In this document: positions 1 to 5,185 of the stretch, piece after piece
Layout: every line of letters starts with the position of its first letter
Position numbering within the stretch: the first letter of the stretch is position 1
Assembly: GCA_024681495.1 (NCBI GenBank)
Contig: JAILAS010000127.1
Span: forward strand, 1 to 5,851
Direction of reading: 5' to 3'
DNA from: Eubacterium sp.
GTDB lineage: Bacteria; Bacillota; Clostridia; Lachnospirales; Lachnospiraceae
Length of the DNA: 5,851 nucleotides
Position numbers and translations under genes: made by a program
Notes under the pieces: model-generated
Seen by the model: only the letters and a program-made list of their open reading frames with translations
What the model was told of the DNA's origin: nothing
Database searches by the model: none

Positions 1-577
1 ATGTGACTCCGGTTTCCTTCTCCATGTAAACCTTGGCATTGGACTTGCCCACGCCCATGATTCCGCCGCCGCCTCCGGTGCGCCTCATGAAGTAGAAGAG
101 GAGTCCCCAGAGCATGAGGATCGGGAGGACAATGCTGAGGATGTTGTACATAATCGCCGAAGTGGTATCGGGGATGGTACCGTTGATCTCAACGCCGTTG
201 TCCCTGAGCGTCTGCACGAGTTCCTCGTCGGCCACGATTGCCGTGTAGTACTTGGCTGTGGACGATGTGGATGCTATGGAGGATTCGGAATCTGTTTCGT
301 CCTCCTCGCCCTTCGGTGTTATGTCAATCTGATAGCTCTTTATCTTTACGCTGGCCACCTCGCCGTTTTCCACCATCTCCAGGAACTGGGAATAGGATAT
401 TTCCTCTGCGGAGCCGGTAGTGCGGCTGGTGATAAGGCTAAAGAAAAACAATACGACTAGAGCCATGAAGAGCATCATCATGAACATCTGGCCGTTGGAG
501 CGACGGTTGTTATCGTTTTGTCCGTTGTCTCCCTGACCGCGGTCGTTGCGGCCGGAGGGGGTGTTGTTGTTGGCCAT
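1..577 (-). CDS. ftsH: ATP-dependent zinc metalloprotease FtsH, N-terminal part (cut by window edge)
   Basis: FtsH is a membrane-anchored AAA+ protease that unfolds and degrades misfolded membrane proteins and short-lived regulators, working as a hexamer in the cytoplasmic membrane. The first 192 codons are present and read leftwards off the window; the AAA+ and HExxH zinc protease domains lie outside it. Visible parts: an Asn/Arg/Gly-rich cytoplasmic tail (1-30), membrane segment 1 (about 31-50, MFMMMLFMALVVLFFF), an extracytoplasmic domain (about 51-142) that opens with the family-typical ISYSQFLEMVENGEV, membrane segment 2 (about 143-164), then the glycine-rich linker and GVGKSNAKVYMEKETGVT (175-192), which in the family leads directly into the AAA+ domain. 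The ATG at 577-575 follows AAGGAAG with 7 nt spacing, which supports this start. The extracytoplasmic domain holds an acidic Ser/Thr-rich stretch (about 90-107). It is transcribed divergently from pyrG. Family assignment is firm from the linker motif and topology, even without the catalytic domains. Confidence 0.95.
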   Translation of the reverse strand, partial: MANNNTPSGRNDRGQGDNGQNDNNRRSNGQMFMMMLFMALVVLFFFSLITSRTTGSAEEISYSQFLEMVENGEVASVKIKSYQIDITPKGEEDETDSESSIASTSSTAKYYTAIVADEELVQTLRDNGVEINGTIPDTTSAIMYNILSIVLPILMLWGLLFYFMRRTGGGGGIMGVGKSNAKVYMEKETGVT

Positions 578-584
578 AATATTA

Positions 585-591
585 CTTCCTT
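585..591 (-). promoter_or_regulatory. Ribosome binding site of ftsH
   Basis: On the minus strand AAGGAAG lies 7 nt before the ATG at 577. It is a good Shine-Dalgarno match and sets the ftsH start. Confidence 0.8.
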
Positions 592-601
592 TTTTCTGTC
601 T

Positions 602-623
602 CAAGACCCTTCGGCGGGCCTTG
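602..623 (-). promoter_or_regulatory. 5'-UTR stem-loop of ftsH
   Basis: The minus strand reads CAAGGCCC, loop GCCGAA, GGGTCTTG: eight base pairs including one G-U, with a 6-nt loop. The predicted start of transcription from the nearer ftsH promoter is about 624, so the hairpin would sit at the extreme 5' end of that mRNA. No U-run follows on either strand, so it is not a terminator. A role in mRNA stability is inference. Confidence 0.5.
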
Positions 624-630
624 GTGTCGG

Positions 631-659
631 ATTATAAGTACCATTATTTGACATTTCAA
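631..659 (-). promoter_or_regulatory. ftsH proximal promoter (sigma-70 type)
   Basis: On the minus strand a -35 box TTGAAA (659-654) and a perfect -10 box TATAAT (636-631) are separated by exactly 17 bp. Predicted transcription start is about 624, giving an untranslated leader of about 47 nt. This is the best promoter match in the window. Confidence 0.8.
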
Positions 660-661
660 TA

Positions 662-690
662 ATTATAAGAAAGCATTTGAGTAAAATCAA
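662..690 (-). promoter_or_regulatory. ftsH distal promoter (sigma-70 type)
   Basis: On the minus strand TTGATT (690-685) and TATAAT (667-662) are also 17 bp apart. It lies exactly 31 bp upstream of the proximal ftsH promoter, with its -10 box almost touching the -35 box of the other, so polymerase could occupy only one at a time. Confidence 0.65.
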
Positions 691-710
691 CCGCTTTTTC
701 GTCGGGCGTA

Positions 711-740
711 TTGCTTTTAGAAGGTGAATAATGATATAGT
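711..740 (+). promoter_or_regulatory. Candidate pyrG promoter
   Basis: TTGCTT (711-716) and TATAGT (735-740) with an 18-bp spacer point toward pyrG. Transcription would start at about 747-749 and leave a leader of about 130 nt. The predicted start region (GTGTGTTGAG) lacks the GGGC initiation sequence used for reiterative C addition in the Bacillus and Lactococcus pyrG leaders. Confidence 0.6.
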
Positions 741-768
741 GTGTGTTGAGCGTGGAGACCCTGCGCTC

Positions 769-825
769 ATGATATGTAATATGGATGGACTGGGAAAGGT
801 CCGTTTATTGCTTAAGGCTAGATAA
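769..825 (+). CDS. Possible pyrG leader peptide (18 residues)
   Basis: An ATG at 769 opens an 18-codon frame, MICNMDGLGKVRLLLKAR, that ends with TAA at 823-825. GGAGA at 754-758 lies 10 nt upstream and could serve as a weak ribosome site. The stop is 3 nt before the 10-bp hairpin at 829-853, so a ribosome finishing this peptide would cover part of the hairpin's left arm. That geometry is what one expects for translation-coupled control of a downstream terminator or ribosome site. There is no homology evidence, the frame is short enough to arise by chance, and no run of a single diagnostic codon is seen beyond three leucines in a row (TTA TTG CTT). Confidence 0.3.
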   Translation: MICNMDGLGKVRLLLKAR

Positions 826-828
826 TAT

Positions 829-867
829 CCCTTGTCGCGCAGTGCGGCAGGGGTAGAAATTTTTCTA
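829..867 (+). promoter_or_regulatory. pyrG leader hairpin, possible attenuator
   Basis: CCCTTGTCGC (829-838) pairs over its full length with GCGGCAGGGG (844-853), with two G-U pairs and a 5-nt loop GCAGT. After 6 nt comes a run of five T (860-864). The trailing part, TAGAAATTTTTCTA (854-867), is itself a perfect inverted repeat ending just before the pyrG ribosome site. CCCTGC at 759-764, near the predicted mRNA start, is perfectly complementary to GCAGGG at 847-852 and could compete for the right arm. These features fit a conditional terminator or a structure gating translation. The T-run is further from the stem than in a standard terminator, so the mechanism is uncertain. Confidence 0.4.
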
Positions 868-869
868 TG

Positions 870-876
870 AAGGAGG
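870..876 (+). promoter_or_regulatory. Ribosome binding site deciding the pyrG start
   Basis: AAGGAGG lies 5 nt before the ATG at 882. An in-frame ATG at 867 overlaps this site and has no Shine-Dalgarno of its own, so 882 is the start. Confidence 0.9.
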
Positions 877-881
877 CAGGT

Positions 882-2489
882 ATGGCAGTCAAATACGTGT
901 TTGTGACAGGAGGAGTGGTTTCCGGTCTCGGAAAGGGAATAACCGCAGCATCTTTGGGAAGGCTTTTAAAGTCCCGGGGATACAAGGTTACCATGCAGAA
1001 GTTCGACCCTTATATCAATATTGACCCCGGTACCATGAACCCGGTTCAGCACGGAGAGGTGTTCGTCACTGAGGACGGAACGGAGACCGACCTCGACCTT
1101 GGTCACTACGAGCGCTTCATCGACGAGAACCTCGATAAGAATTCCAACGTTACCACCGGTAAGGTCTACTGGTCCGTGCTCCAGAAGGAGCGCCGCGGCG
1201 ACTTCGGCGGAGGTACCGTTCAGGTTATTCCTCATATCACCAACGAGATCAAGAGTCGCTTCTATAGAAATTACACCACCGAGGAGACGCAGATTGCCAT
1301 CATCGAGGTGGGCGGCACCGTCGGCGATATTGAGTCCCAGCCCTTCATCGAGGCCATCAGGCAGTTCCAGCACGACGTGGGACACGAGAACGCTATCATG
1401 ATTCACGTTACGCTGATTCCCTACCTTAAGGCCTCCGGCGAGCTTAAGACCAAGCCCACCCAGCAGTCCGTAAAGGGCCTCCAGGGAATGGGTATCATGC
1501 CCGACATCATCGTATGTCGTTCCGAGGAGCCCCTCGACCAGGGCATAAAGGATAAGATTGCCCTTTTCTGCAACGTTCCCAGCTCTCACGTCCTTCAGAA
1601 CCTGGACGTGGAGTCCATATACGAGGCGCCTCTGGCCATGGAGAACGAGCATCTCGCTCAGGTGGCCTGTGAGTGCCTGAACCTCGAGTGTCCCGAGCCC
1701 GACCTCACCGAGTGGACGGCCATGGTGGACGCGCTCAAGTCCCCGACCCGCGACGTCGAGATCGCGCTGGTAGGAAAGTACATCTCGCTTCACGACGCCT
1801 ACATCAGCGTGGTTGAGGCGCTTAAGCACGCAGGAATCCCCGCCCGCGCCAACGTGCACATCAAGTGGGTGGATTCCGAGCTCGTGAATCCCGATACCGT
1901 CGAGGAGTACCTCGGTGGCGTTTCGGGCATCCTGGTGCCCGGCGGATTCGGTAACCGCGGAATCGACGGCAAGCTCTGCGCCATCCGTTACGCCCGCGAG
2001 CACAAGGTCCCCTTCCTGGGCCTCTGCCTCGGACTGCAGCTCTCGATCATCGAGTTTGCGCGCAACGTCATCGGATACGAGGACGCCAACAGCGCCGAGC
2101 TCAACCCCGATACCACCCATCCCGTCATCGCGCTCATGCCCGATCAGTACGGAGTGGAGGACATCGGCGGCACGCTCAGGCTCGGTTCGTATCCCTGTAA
2201 GCTCGCCGAGGGCTCGAAGGCCTATGAGGTGTACGGCACGGCCGACATCACCGAGAGGCATCGCCACCGCTACGAGGTTAACAACGACTACCGCGCGGTG
2301 CTCATCGAGAACGGCATGAAGCTCTCCGGTATTTCCCCGGACGGCAGGATAGTGGAGATGGTCGAGATTCCCGACCACCCCTGGTTCATCGCCACCCAGG
2401 CTCACCCCGAGCTGAAGTCCCGCCCGAACAGGCCCCATCCGCTGTTCAAGGGCTTCGTGGAGGCTTCCCTCGAGTACGCGGGAAAATAA
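882..2489 (+). CDS. pyrG: CTP synthase (glutamine-hydrolysing)
   Basis: PyrG makes CTP from UTP using ATP and ammonia released from glutamine, the last step of de novo pyrimidine nucleotide synthesis; it is cytoplasmic and tetrameric. The product has 535 residues, the usual family length. The N-terminal synthetase domain (about 1-270) opens with MAVKYVFVTGGVVSGLGKGI, containing the P-loop-like ATP site with Lys18. Asp72 and Glu142 match the Mg-binding acids, and KTKPTQ (189-194) is the UTP-binding motif. The C-terminal class I glutamine amidotransferase domain (about 290-535) has the nucleophile Cys382 in FLGLCLGLQ, the oxyanion loop in PGGFGNRG (353-360), and the His508/Glu510 pair in QAHPE. 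All catalytic residues are present, so the enzyme should be active. The start at 882 is chosen over the in-frame ATG at 867 because of AAGGAGG and the family N-terminus. It is monocistronic, with its own promoter and a terminator at 2544-2586; the leader may impose attenuation. Confidence 0.98.
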   Translation: MAVKYVFVTGGVVSGLGKGITAASLGRLLKSRGYKVTMQKFDPYINIDPGTMNPVQHGEVFVTEDGTETDLDLGHYERFIDENLDKNSNVTTGKVYWSVLQKERRGDFGGGTVQVIPHITNEIKSRFYRNYTTEETQIAIIEVGGTVGDIESQPFIEAIRQFQHDVGHENAIMIHVTLIPYLKASGELKTKPTQQSVKGLQGMGIMPDIIVCRSEEPLDQGIKDKIALFCNVPSSHVLQNLDVESIYEAPLAMENEHLAQVACECLNLECPEPDLTEWTAMVDALKSPTRDVEIALVGKYISLHDAYISVVEALKHAGIPARANVHIKWVDSELVNPDTVEEYLGGVSGILVPGGFGNRGIDGKLCAIRYAREHKVPFLGLCLGLQLSIIEFARNVIGYEDANSAELNPDTTHPVIALMPDQYGVEDIGGTLRLGSYPCKLAEGSKAYEVYGTADITERHRHRYEVNNDYRAVLIENGMKLSGISPDGRIVEMVEIPDHPWFIATQAHPELKSRPNRPHPLFKGFVEASLEYAGK

Positions 2490-2543
2490 TCGGTTGTAAC
2501 AGCTGAGATAATTCGAATTTCACGGAAGAGTTTCCGTTACGAC

Positions 2544-2586
2544 AGGTGCCCTTTTCTGCCGGCAATCCGGCGGGGAGGGCGCTTTT
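2544..2586 (+). terminator. Intrinsic terminator of pyrG
   Basis: About 55 nt after the pyrG stop, GTGCCCTTTTC...GCCGG (from 2546) pairs with CCGGCGGGGAGGGCGC (2567-2582) around a CAAT loop, giving about 16 pairs with several G-U pairs and one bulged T, followed by TTTT (2583-2586). The T-run is short but the stem is strong. A smaller hairpin, ACGGAA-GAGT-TTCCGT (2522-2537), precedes it. Confidence 0.75.
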
Positions 2587-2600
2587 GATGCGCACGGATT

Positions 2601-2656
2601 CGGAGATGCCTAAAGGTTCCGGACATTCTGAAAGTTTCGGACATGCCTAAAAGACC
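2601..2656. repeat. Three imperfect 18-19-bp direct repeats
   Basis: Three adjacent units start at 2601 (CGGAGATGCCTAAAGGTTC), 2620 (CGGACATTCTGAAAGTTT) and 2638 (CGGACATGCCTAAAAGACC). They share CGGA-ATGCCTAAA with a few changes and a period of 18-19 bp. They lie between the pyrG terminator and the end of the xre gene. Their function is unknown; protein-binding sites or a short dispersed repeat are possible. Confidence 0.55.
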
Positions 2657-2733
2657 CGGCCTGCGGTCGGATCTATAAACAAGGCAAGTCGATGAATCAT
2701 CGGGTCATATATATCTTAATGCAAGCCGGGTCT
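2649..2733 (-). terminator. Possible terminator of the xre transcript
   Basis: Reading leftwards, AGACCCGGC (2733-2725) is perfectly complementary to GCCGGGTCT (2660-2652), and the second arm runs into TTT (2651-2649). The 9-bp arms are 64 nt apart, which is long for an intrinsic terminator, although the interval contains its own palindrome at 2690-2702 that would shorten the effective loop. It lies 36 nt beyond the xre stop. Confidence 0.35.
2690..2702. repeat. 13-bp perfect palindrome
   Basis: CGATGA-A-TCATCG is a perfect inverted repeat with one central base. It could be the tip of the folded region between the larger arms at 2652-2660 and 2725-2733, or a dimer-binding operator site. It is downstream of xre, not in its promoter. 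Confidence 0.4.
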
Positions 2734-2768
2734 AAAATAACATCGGATCGTACATAGAATATAATCGG

Positions 2769-3026
2769 TCAAAGTATCGTCGGGTCGTTATGGTGCTCCG
2801 CTGCGAGCGGATAGGGACTGCGCTGGTCGGTGAGCTCGACGATGTAATCCACACTTGTGTCATACATTCGGGCCATCTGGATGAGCGCTGTGATCGGCAC
2901 TTCGTGTTGCCCTAATTCATACCTGGAATATGTTTTCTGCGTCACATGGAGCAAGCCGGCGACAGCTCGCTGGGGCAGCTCCTGTTCTTCTCGCAGTTCT
3001 TTTATTCTCTTATAGTAAGTCGCCAT
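2769..3026 (-). CDS. Small Xre/Cro-type helix-turn-helix regulator
   Basis: The 85-residue product is a single HTH_3 domain with a short tail. The predicted helices are KRIKELREEQ (about 6-15), PQRAVAGLLHV (18-28, the first HTH helix), TQKTYSRYELGQ (29-40, the DNA-reading helix with the family-typical TYSRYE), ITALIQMARMYD (45-56) and VDYIVEL (59-65). The last 20 residues (TDQRSPYPLAAEHHNDPTIL) are outside the domain and look flexible. Such proteins usually bind DNA as dimers and repress; the target is unknown. The start at 3026 gives the normal N-terminus of the family. An in-frame TTG at 3056 would add ten hydrophobic residues and has no ribosome site. No Shine-Dalgarno is seen before either start. 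It stands alone, convergent with pyrG and divergent from uvrC, in AT-richer DNA than its neighbours, so it may have been acquired. No toxin or phage partner is visible. Confidence 0.85.
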   Translation of the reverse strand: MATYYKRIKELREEQELPQRAVAGLLHVTQKTYSRYELGQHEVPITALIQMARMYDTSVDYIVELTDQRSPYPLAAEHHNDPTIL

Positions 3027-3033
3027 GTTTAGA

Positions 3034-3039
3034 AGTATA
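3034..3039 (-). promoter_or_regulatory. Candidate -10 box of xre
   Basis: The minus strand reads TATACT at 3039-3034, only 7 nt before the ATG at 3026. No good -35 box is found 16-18 bp upstream. If this box is used, transcription would begin at or next to the start codon and the mRNA would be leaderless, which would agree with the missing ribosome site. Confidence 0.35.
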
Positions 3040-3056
3040 ATTAAAAAAACTGCCAA

Positions 3057-3208
3057 TTCAGCATTTTAGACCGACTCAGACTAAATTTCAACCAAAACAG
3101 TAGGAATAAGCAGAATTCCGGCAGGAATCAAAGAATGCAGGGCAAAACTCGGCGGACCGGAATCGCGGAGGGCGGCCGGATAAAATATAAAGTAGAGAGA
3201 CATTCGCA
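3057..3208. other. xre-uvrC divergent spacer with short repeats
   Basis: No gene is seen. TTTAG (3065-3069) and CTAAA (3081-3085) form a short inverted repeat. AGGAAT occurs at 3102 and 3123 (21 bp apart), and GGCGGACCGGA (3151) recurs as GGCGGCCGGA at 3171 (20 bp apart). TAAAAT at 3181-3186 could be a -10 box for uvrC, but no acceptable -35 box precedes it. Confidence 0.35.
3194..3200 (+). promoter_or_regulatory. Weak ribosome binding site of uvrC
   Basis: AGAGAGA lies 8 nt before the ATG at 3209. It is a poor match to AGGAGG compared with those of pyrG and hprK, suggesting modest translation of uvrC. Confidence 0.5.
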
Positions 3209-5104
3209 ATGGATAAGACCGAAATCAGAAAAAACATAGAGGAAGAACTCGCGCAGCTCCCGAAGAATCCGGGGGTTTACATAATGCACGACGACGAGGA
3301 CAGGATCATCTACATCGGCAAGGCAGTGAACCTGCGAAACCGCGTCCGCCAGTACTTCAGAGGCGGAGACGGCCGCGCCATCCTCTCCAGCCTGGTGCCC
3401 AAGGTGGCGCACGTGGAGTATATCGTCACCGATTCGGAGGTGGAGGCCCTCGTGCTCGAGAACAACCTCATCAAGGAGCACCGCCCTAAGTACAACACCC
3501 TCCTCAAGGACGATAAGACCTATCCCTACATCCGCGTGACCATGTTCGAGGCCTTCCCGAGGGTCCTGCTCACCCGCCAGGTGAAGCGCGACGGATGCCG
3601 GTACTTCGGGCCTTTCCCCGACGCCGGTGCCGTGCGGAGTGTCATTGACATCATATCGAAGCACTGCGGCCTGCGCACGTGCTCCAGGAAGATACCGGGG
3701 AACAATTCAGAAGTTATGTCAACTATAGGCTCGCCCACCTCGCAGCGAGCCTGCCTGAACTACCACATGGGCGTCTGCTCGGCGCCGTGCATCGGGAACG
3801 TCACCAAAGAGGAGTACGCAGAGCGCGTGAAGAAGGCGCTCGACTTTCTGGGTGGACACTACGCCCCGCTCATCGAGGAAATCCGGGGTAAGATGCAGGA
3901 CGCAGCGTCCCGCCTGGAGTTTGAGAAGGCCGCGGAGTATAAGGAGCAGCTCGAAGACATCGACTCGCTGCAGAGCCGCCAGAAGATAACGGATACGTCG
4001 CAGGGCGACAGGGACATTGTCGCCGTGGCGACGGACGGCGGAACGGACGCCGTGGTGCAGATATTCTTCGTCCGAAACGGAAAGCTCACCGGCCGCGACC
4101 ACCTGTACATGGAGGTCCCCGAGGGAGGTGAGCCGGCTGACATTCTGTCCGGTTTCGTCCGCCAATACTACTCCGGTTCGTTCGACCTTCCCTCGGAGAT
4201 TTTCCTCCAGACGGACGTCCCCGACGCCGAGGTGCTGGGGCAGTGGCTCTCCGAGAGAAAAGGCCGCAAGGTCTCCATACTGGTGCCCCAGCGCGGAGAT
4301 AAGGAGAAACTCGTGGAGCTGGCGGAAAAGAACGCCCGCCTCATTCTCGACAAGGACAGGGAGAAGCTCCGCCGCAGGAAGGAGCGCACCGAGGGCGCGT
4401 GCCGGAGCCTGGGCGAGCTGGCTGGGGCCGGCGAGGTACACCGCATCGAGGCCTACGACATCTCCAACATCAGCGGATACGACATGGTCGGCTCGATGGT
4501 CGTGTTCGAGGACGGAGAGGAGAGGCGCCACGACTACAGGCGCTTCCGTATAAAGACCGTGGAGGGCCAGAATGACTACGCCGCCATGCGTGAGGTGCTG
4601 ACCCGACGCTTCCTGCACGGACTCGAGGAGAAGAAGGAGAACAAGGGCTCTTCCTTTACCCGCTTCCCCGACCTCATCCTCATGGACGGTGGCCGCGGCC
4701 AGGTGAACATCGCGCTCGACGTGCTCTCGGAGCTGGGCCTCAGCATCCCGGTCTGCGGCATGGTCAAGGACGACCACCACCGCACCAGGGGCCTTTACTC
4801 CAACAACGTCGAGGTCCCCATCCGCACCGATTCGTCCGTGTTCCACCTCATTACCAGGGTGCAGGACGAGGCCCACAGGTTCGCCATCACCTATCACAGG
4901 TCGCTGCGCGGCAAGGGGCAGGTGAAGTCGGTGCTCGACGACATCGAGGGCGTGGGCCCGGCACGCAGGAAGGCGCTGATGAAGGCATTCGAGACGATAG
5001 ATCTGCTGAGGGATGCGACGGCGGACGAGATAGCGGAGAAGGCCGGATTGCCGGCAGGCGTGGCTGAGAATATACGCCGCGCTCTGAACAGCCGCGAGGG
5101 CTAG
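3209..5104 (+). CDS. uvrC: Excinuclease ABC subunit C
   Basis: UvrC makes both incisions around a DNA lesion after UvrA and UvrB have located it, in nucleotide excision repair. The product has 631 residues, slightly longer than typical (about 600). Domains in order: GIY-YIG nuclease (about 18-97) for the 3' cut, with PGVYIM, YIGKA, and likely catalytic Tyr35, Arg45, Glu84 and Asn96; a cysteine-rich region with Cys158, Cys182, Cys190 and Cys194, matching the iron-sulfur ligands of the family (Cys153 is additional); a UVR motif (about 222-257) that contacts UvrB; the RNase H-like nuclease (about 410-560) for the 5' cut, with Asp417 in EAYDISNISG, Asp493 in LMDGGRGQ and His556 in QDEAHRFAI; and a C-terminal double helix-hairpin-helix (about 573-628) that binds DNA. 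All expected catalytic residues are seen. The segment between Cys158 and Cys182 is unusually long, with AT-rich codons. It precedes hprK by 81 nt on the same strand with no terminator between. Confidence 0.98.
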   Translation: MDKTEIRKNIEEELAQLPKNPGVYIMHDDEDRIIYIGKAVNLRNRVRQYFRGGDGRAILSSLVPKVAHVEYIVTDSEVEALVLENNLIKEHRPKYNTLLKDDKTYPYIRVTMFEAFPRVLLTRQVKRDGCRYFGPFPDAGAVRSVIDIISKHCGLRTCSRKIPGNNSEVMSTIGSPTSQRACLNYHMGVCSAPCIGNVTKEEYAERVKKALDFLGGHYAPLIEEIRGKMQDAASRLEFEKAAEYKEQLEDIDSLQSRQKITDTSQGDRDIVAVATDGGTDAVVQIFFVRNGKLTGRDHLYMEVPEGGEPADILSGFVRQYYSGSFDLPSEIFLQTDVPDAEVLGQWLSERKGRKVSILVPQRGDKEKLVELAEKNARLILDKDREKLRRRKERTEGACRSLGELAGAGEVHRIEAYDISNISGYDMVGSMVVFEDGEERRHDYRRFRIKTVEGQNDYAAMREVLTRRFLHGLEEKKENKGSSFTRFPDLILMDGGRGQVNIALDVLSELGLSIPVCGMVKDDHHRTRGLYSNNVEVPIRTDSSVFHLITRVQDEAHRFAITYHRSLRGKGQVKSVLDDIEGVGPARRKALMKAFETIDLLRDATADEIAEKAGLPAGVAENIRRALNSREG

Positions 5105-5125
5105 TTTACATAACGCCATTTCCCG

Positions 5126-5155
5126 TTTACTTTCGTGTGTGGTCTGTGGTAAAAT
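5126..5155 (+). promoter_or_regulatory. Candidate hprK promoter with extended -10
   Basis: TTTACT (5126-5131) and TAAAAT (5150-5155) are 18 bp apart, and TGG directly precedes the -10 box, forming an extended -10. Transcription would start near 5162, about 24 nt before the hprK ATG. hprK may therefore be expressed apart from uvrC, although read-through is also possible because no terminator lies between them. Confidence 0.55.
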
Positions 5156-5172
5156 AACCTAGTGTATTTATC

Positions 5173-5179
5173 GGAGGAG
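5173..5179 (+). promoter_or_regulatory. Ribosome binding site of hprK
   Basis: GGAGGAG lies 6 nt before the ATG at 5186. It is a strong Shine-Dalgarno match and fixes the start. Confidence 0.85.
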
Positions 5180-5185
5180 ATCCAT

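Noticed and set aside
741..760. Reiterative-transcription control of pyrG as in Bacillus
   Set aside because: The predicted initiation region (GTGTGTTGAG) lacks the required run of G followed by C, so that mechanism is not supported.
867..881. Earlier ATG for pyrG at 867
   Set aside because: It overlaps the AAGGAGG site that serves the ATG at 882, has no Shine-Dalgarno upstream, and adds five residues not expected at the conserved N-terminus.
966..2438. 490-codon open frame on the minus strand opposite pyrG
   Set aside because: It lies wholly antisense to a complete, well-conserved gene. Its low-complexity Val/Leu/Gly/Asp-rich product resembles no family, and long antisense frames are expected from GC-rich codon use that avoids TTA, CTA and TCA.
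2490..3208. Prophage or toxin-antitoxin module around xre
   Set aside because: Only a single HTH gene is present. There is no toxin frame, integrase or attachment-site pair in the flanking spacers.
3719..5119. 466-codon open frame on the minus strand opposite uvrC
   Set aside because: It mirrors uvrC codons, has no ribosome site or recognisable motif, and has the same antisense composition artefact.
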